The position numbers and the translations under genes are program-made. Below, one piece after another: positions 21,985 through 24,357 of a stretch of DNA of 24,357 bases (positions are counted from its first letter, which is position 1; every line of letters begins with the position of its first letter). The stretch is from Pseudomonadota bacterium (lineage in GTDB: Bacteria; Pseudomonadota; Alphaproteobacteria; Rhizobiales; Beijerinckiaceae). Location: assembly GCA_023423995.1 (NCBI GenBank), contig JAFAEL010000157.1, positions 1-24,357 on the forward strand, given 5' to 3'. The notes under the pieces were generated by a model. That model did no database searches and was not told the DNA's origin. It saw only the letters and a program-made list of their open reading frames with translations.

Positions 21985-22230
21985 ATGCCCAACTCAGCCC
22001 GCACAAGAGTGGCCGACGTTATGCCGGCCCAGGCTCAAGGCCATGCCCGCCCCGAGGTCGAGCCCGCCGAGATCGTGCGGCGCGACCTCACCAAGCAGAT
22101 CCGCAAGCTGCGCTGGATCGGCCGCGCCGACGAGGCGCAACGGCTCGAACTGGCGCTCGCCGTCCGGGAGCACGCGCTCCGGGTCCGCGGCTGCCTGCAG
22201 AGCGCCACGCTGCGCGGCCACCTCGCGTGA
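21985..22230 (+). CDS. Small basic hypothetical protein
   Basis: An 81-residue protein, helical and basic in its second half: IVRRDLTKQIRKLRWIGRAD then EAQRLELALAVREHALRVRG. Third codon positions are strongly GC-rich, supporting a real gene. Its start, ATG 21985, is 18 bp after the phaR stop, so the two may share a transcript; a second in-frame ATG at 22021 would give 69 residues. It ends just before the TPP riboswitch. No known domain; the helix could form a coiled coil or bind nucleic acid, but that is a guess. Confidence 0.6.
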   Translation: MPNSARTRVADVMPAQAQGHARPEVEPAEIVRRDLTKQIRKLRWIGRADEAQRLELALAVREHALRVRGCLQSATLRGHLA

Positions 22231-22277
22231 CCGCCATTTGACAAGCGCCCCGGCCGCGAGGACACTCGCGGCCGTTC

Positions 22278-24354
<2,077 letters not shown>

Positions 24355-24357
24355 GTG

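Overview
The window is about 24 kb of very GC-rich chromosomal DNA from an alphaproteobacterium, most likely of the order Hyphomicrobiales and close to the Methylobacterium/Microvirga type. The case rests on the GC-rich third codon positions, an EcfG-type general-stress promoter, a cspA-rpsU pair, a PhaR regulator, a rhizobial-style Crp/Fnr protein, and a G/C-rich palindromic intergenic repeat. No single marker fixes the genus. Genes are dense on both strands. The longest gene-free stretch is the roughly 300 bp between the cold-shock gene and panC. I see no rRNA, tRNA, CRISPR array, prophage or insertion sequence.

Layout. Positions 1-1543: the start of priA (minus) and, divergently, a complete tyrosine recombinase xerC whose N-terminal coding region is occupied by a palindromic repeat. 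Positions 1557-3365: a secreted hypothetical protein, a stand-alone PAS protein, and a ferritin-like DUF892 protein behind an EcfG-like promoter. Positions 3423-4361: an ArsR regulator overlapping a frameshifted SRPBCC gene, with a clear promoter and operator. Positions 4423-6717: an acyl-CoA synthetase and a LysE exporter; the synthetase N-terminus is put out of frame by a 7-bp tandem duplication. Positions 6788-9241: rpmB with a textbook promoter, the wreck of an XRE regulator, and an enoyl-CoA hydratase translationally coupled to a PLP ammonia-lyase. Positions 9349-11452: rpoN (sigma-54) outside its usual gene neighbourhood, then a small proline-rich exported protein with a strong terminator. 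Positions 11479-13301: a divergent AraC regulator and short-chain dehydrogenase. Positions 13317-16698: a small SET protein, an atypical PurD-like ATP-grasp protein and a soluble globin-coupled chemoreceptor. Positions 16706-17803: a cold-shock operon cspA-rpsU-orf. Positions 17920-21082: panC, a Tat-exported SMP-30 lactonase and a Crp/Fnr regulator. Positions 21203-24354: two small hypothetical genes flanking a short PhaR, then a TPP riboswitch and thiC.

Taken together this is mostly housekeeping and regulation: replication restart and dimer resolution, translation, vitamins B1 and B5, acyl-CoA and amino-acid catabolism, and stress and PHA control. I found no convincing multi-gene defence or biosynthetic system. 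The best leads are the PurD-like protein that lacks PurD signature residues, the 7-bp duplication that disconnects an ATG from its gene, and the in-frame repeat inside xerC. Two broken genes, the SRPBCC frameshift and the XRE remnant, show local gene decay or sequence error.
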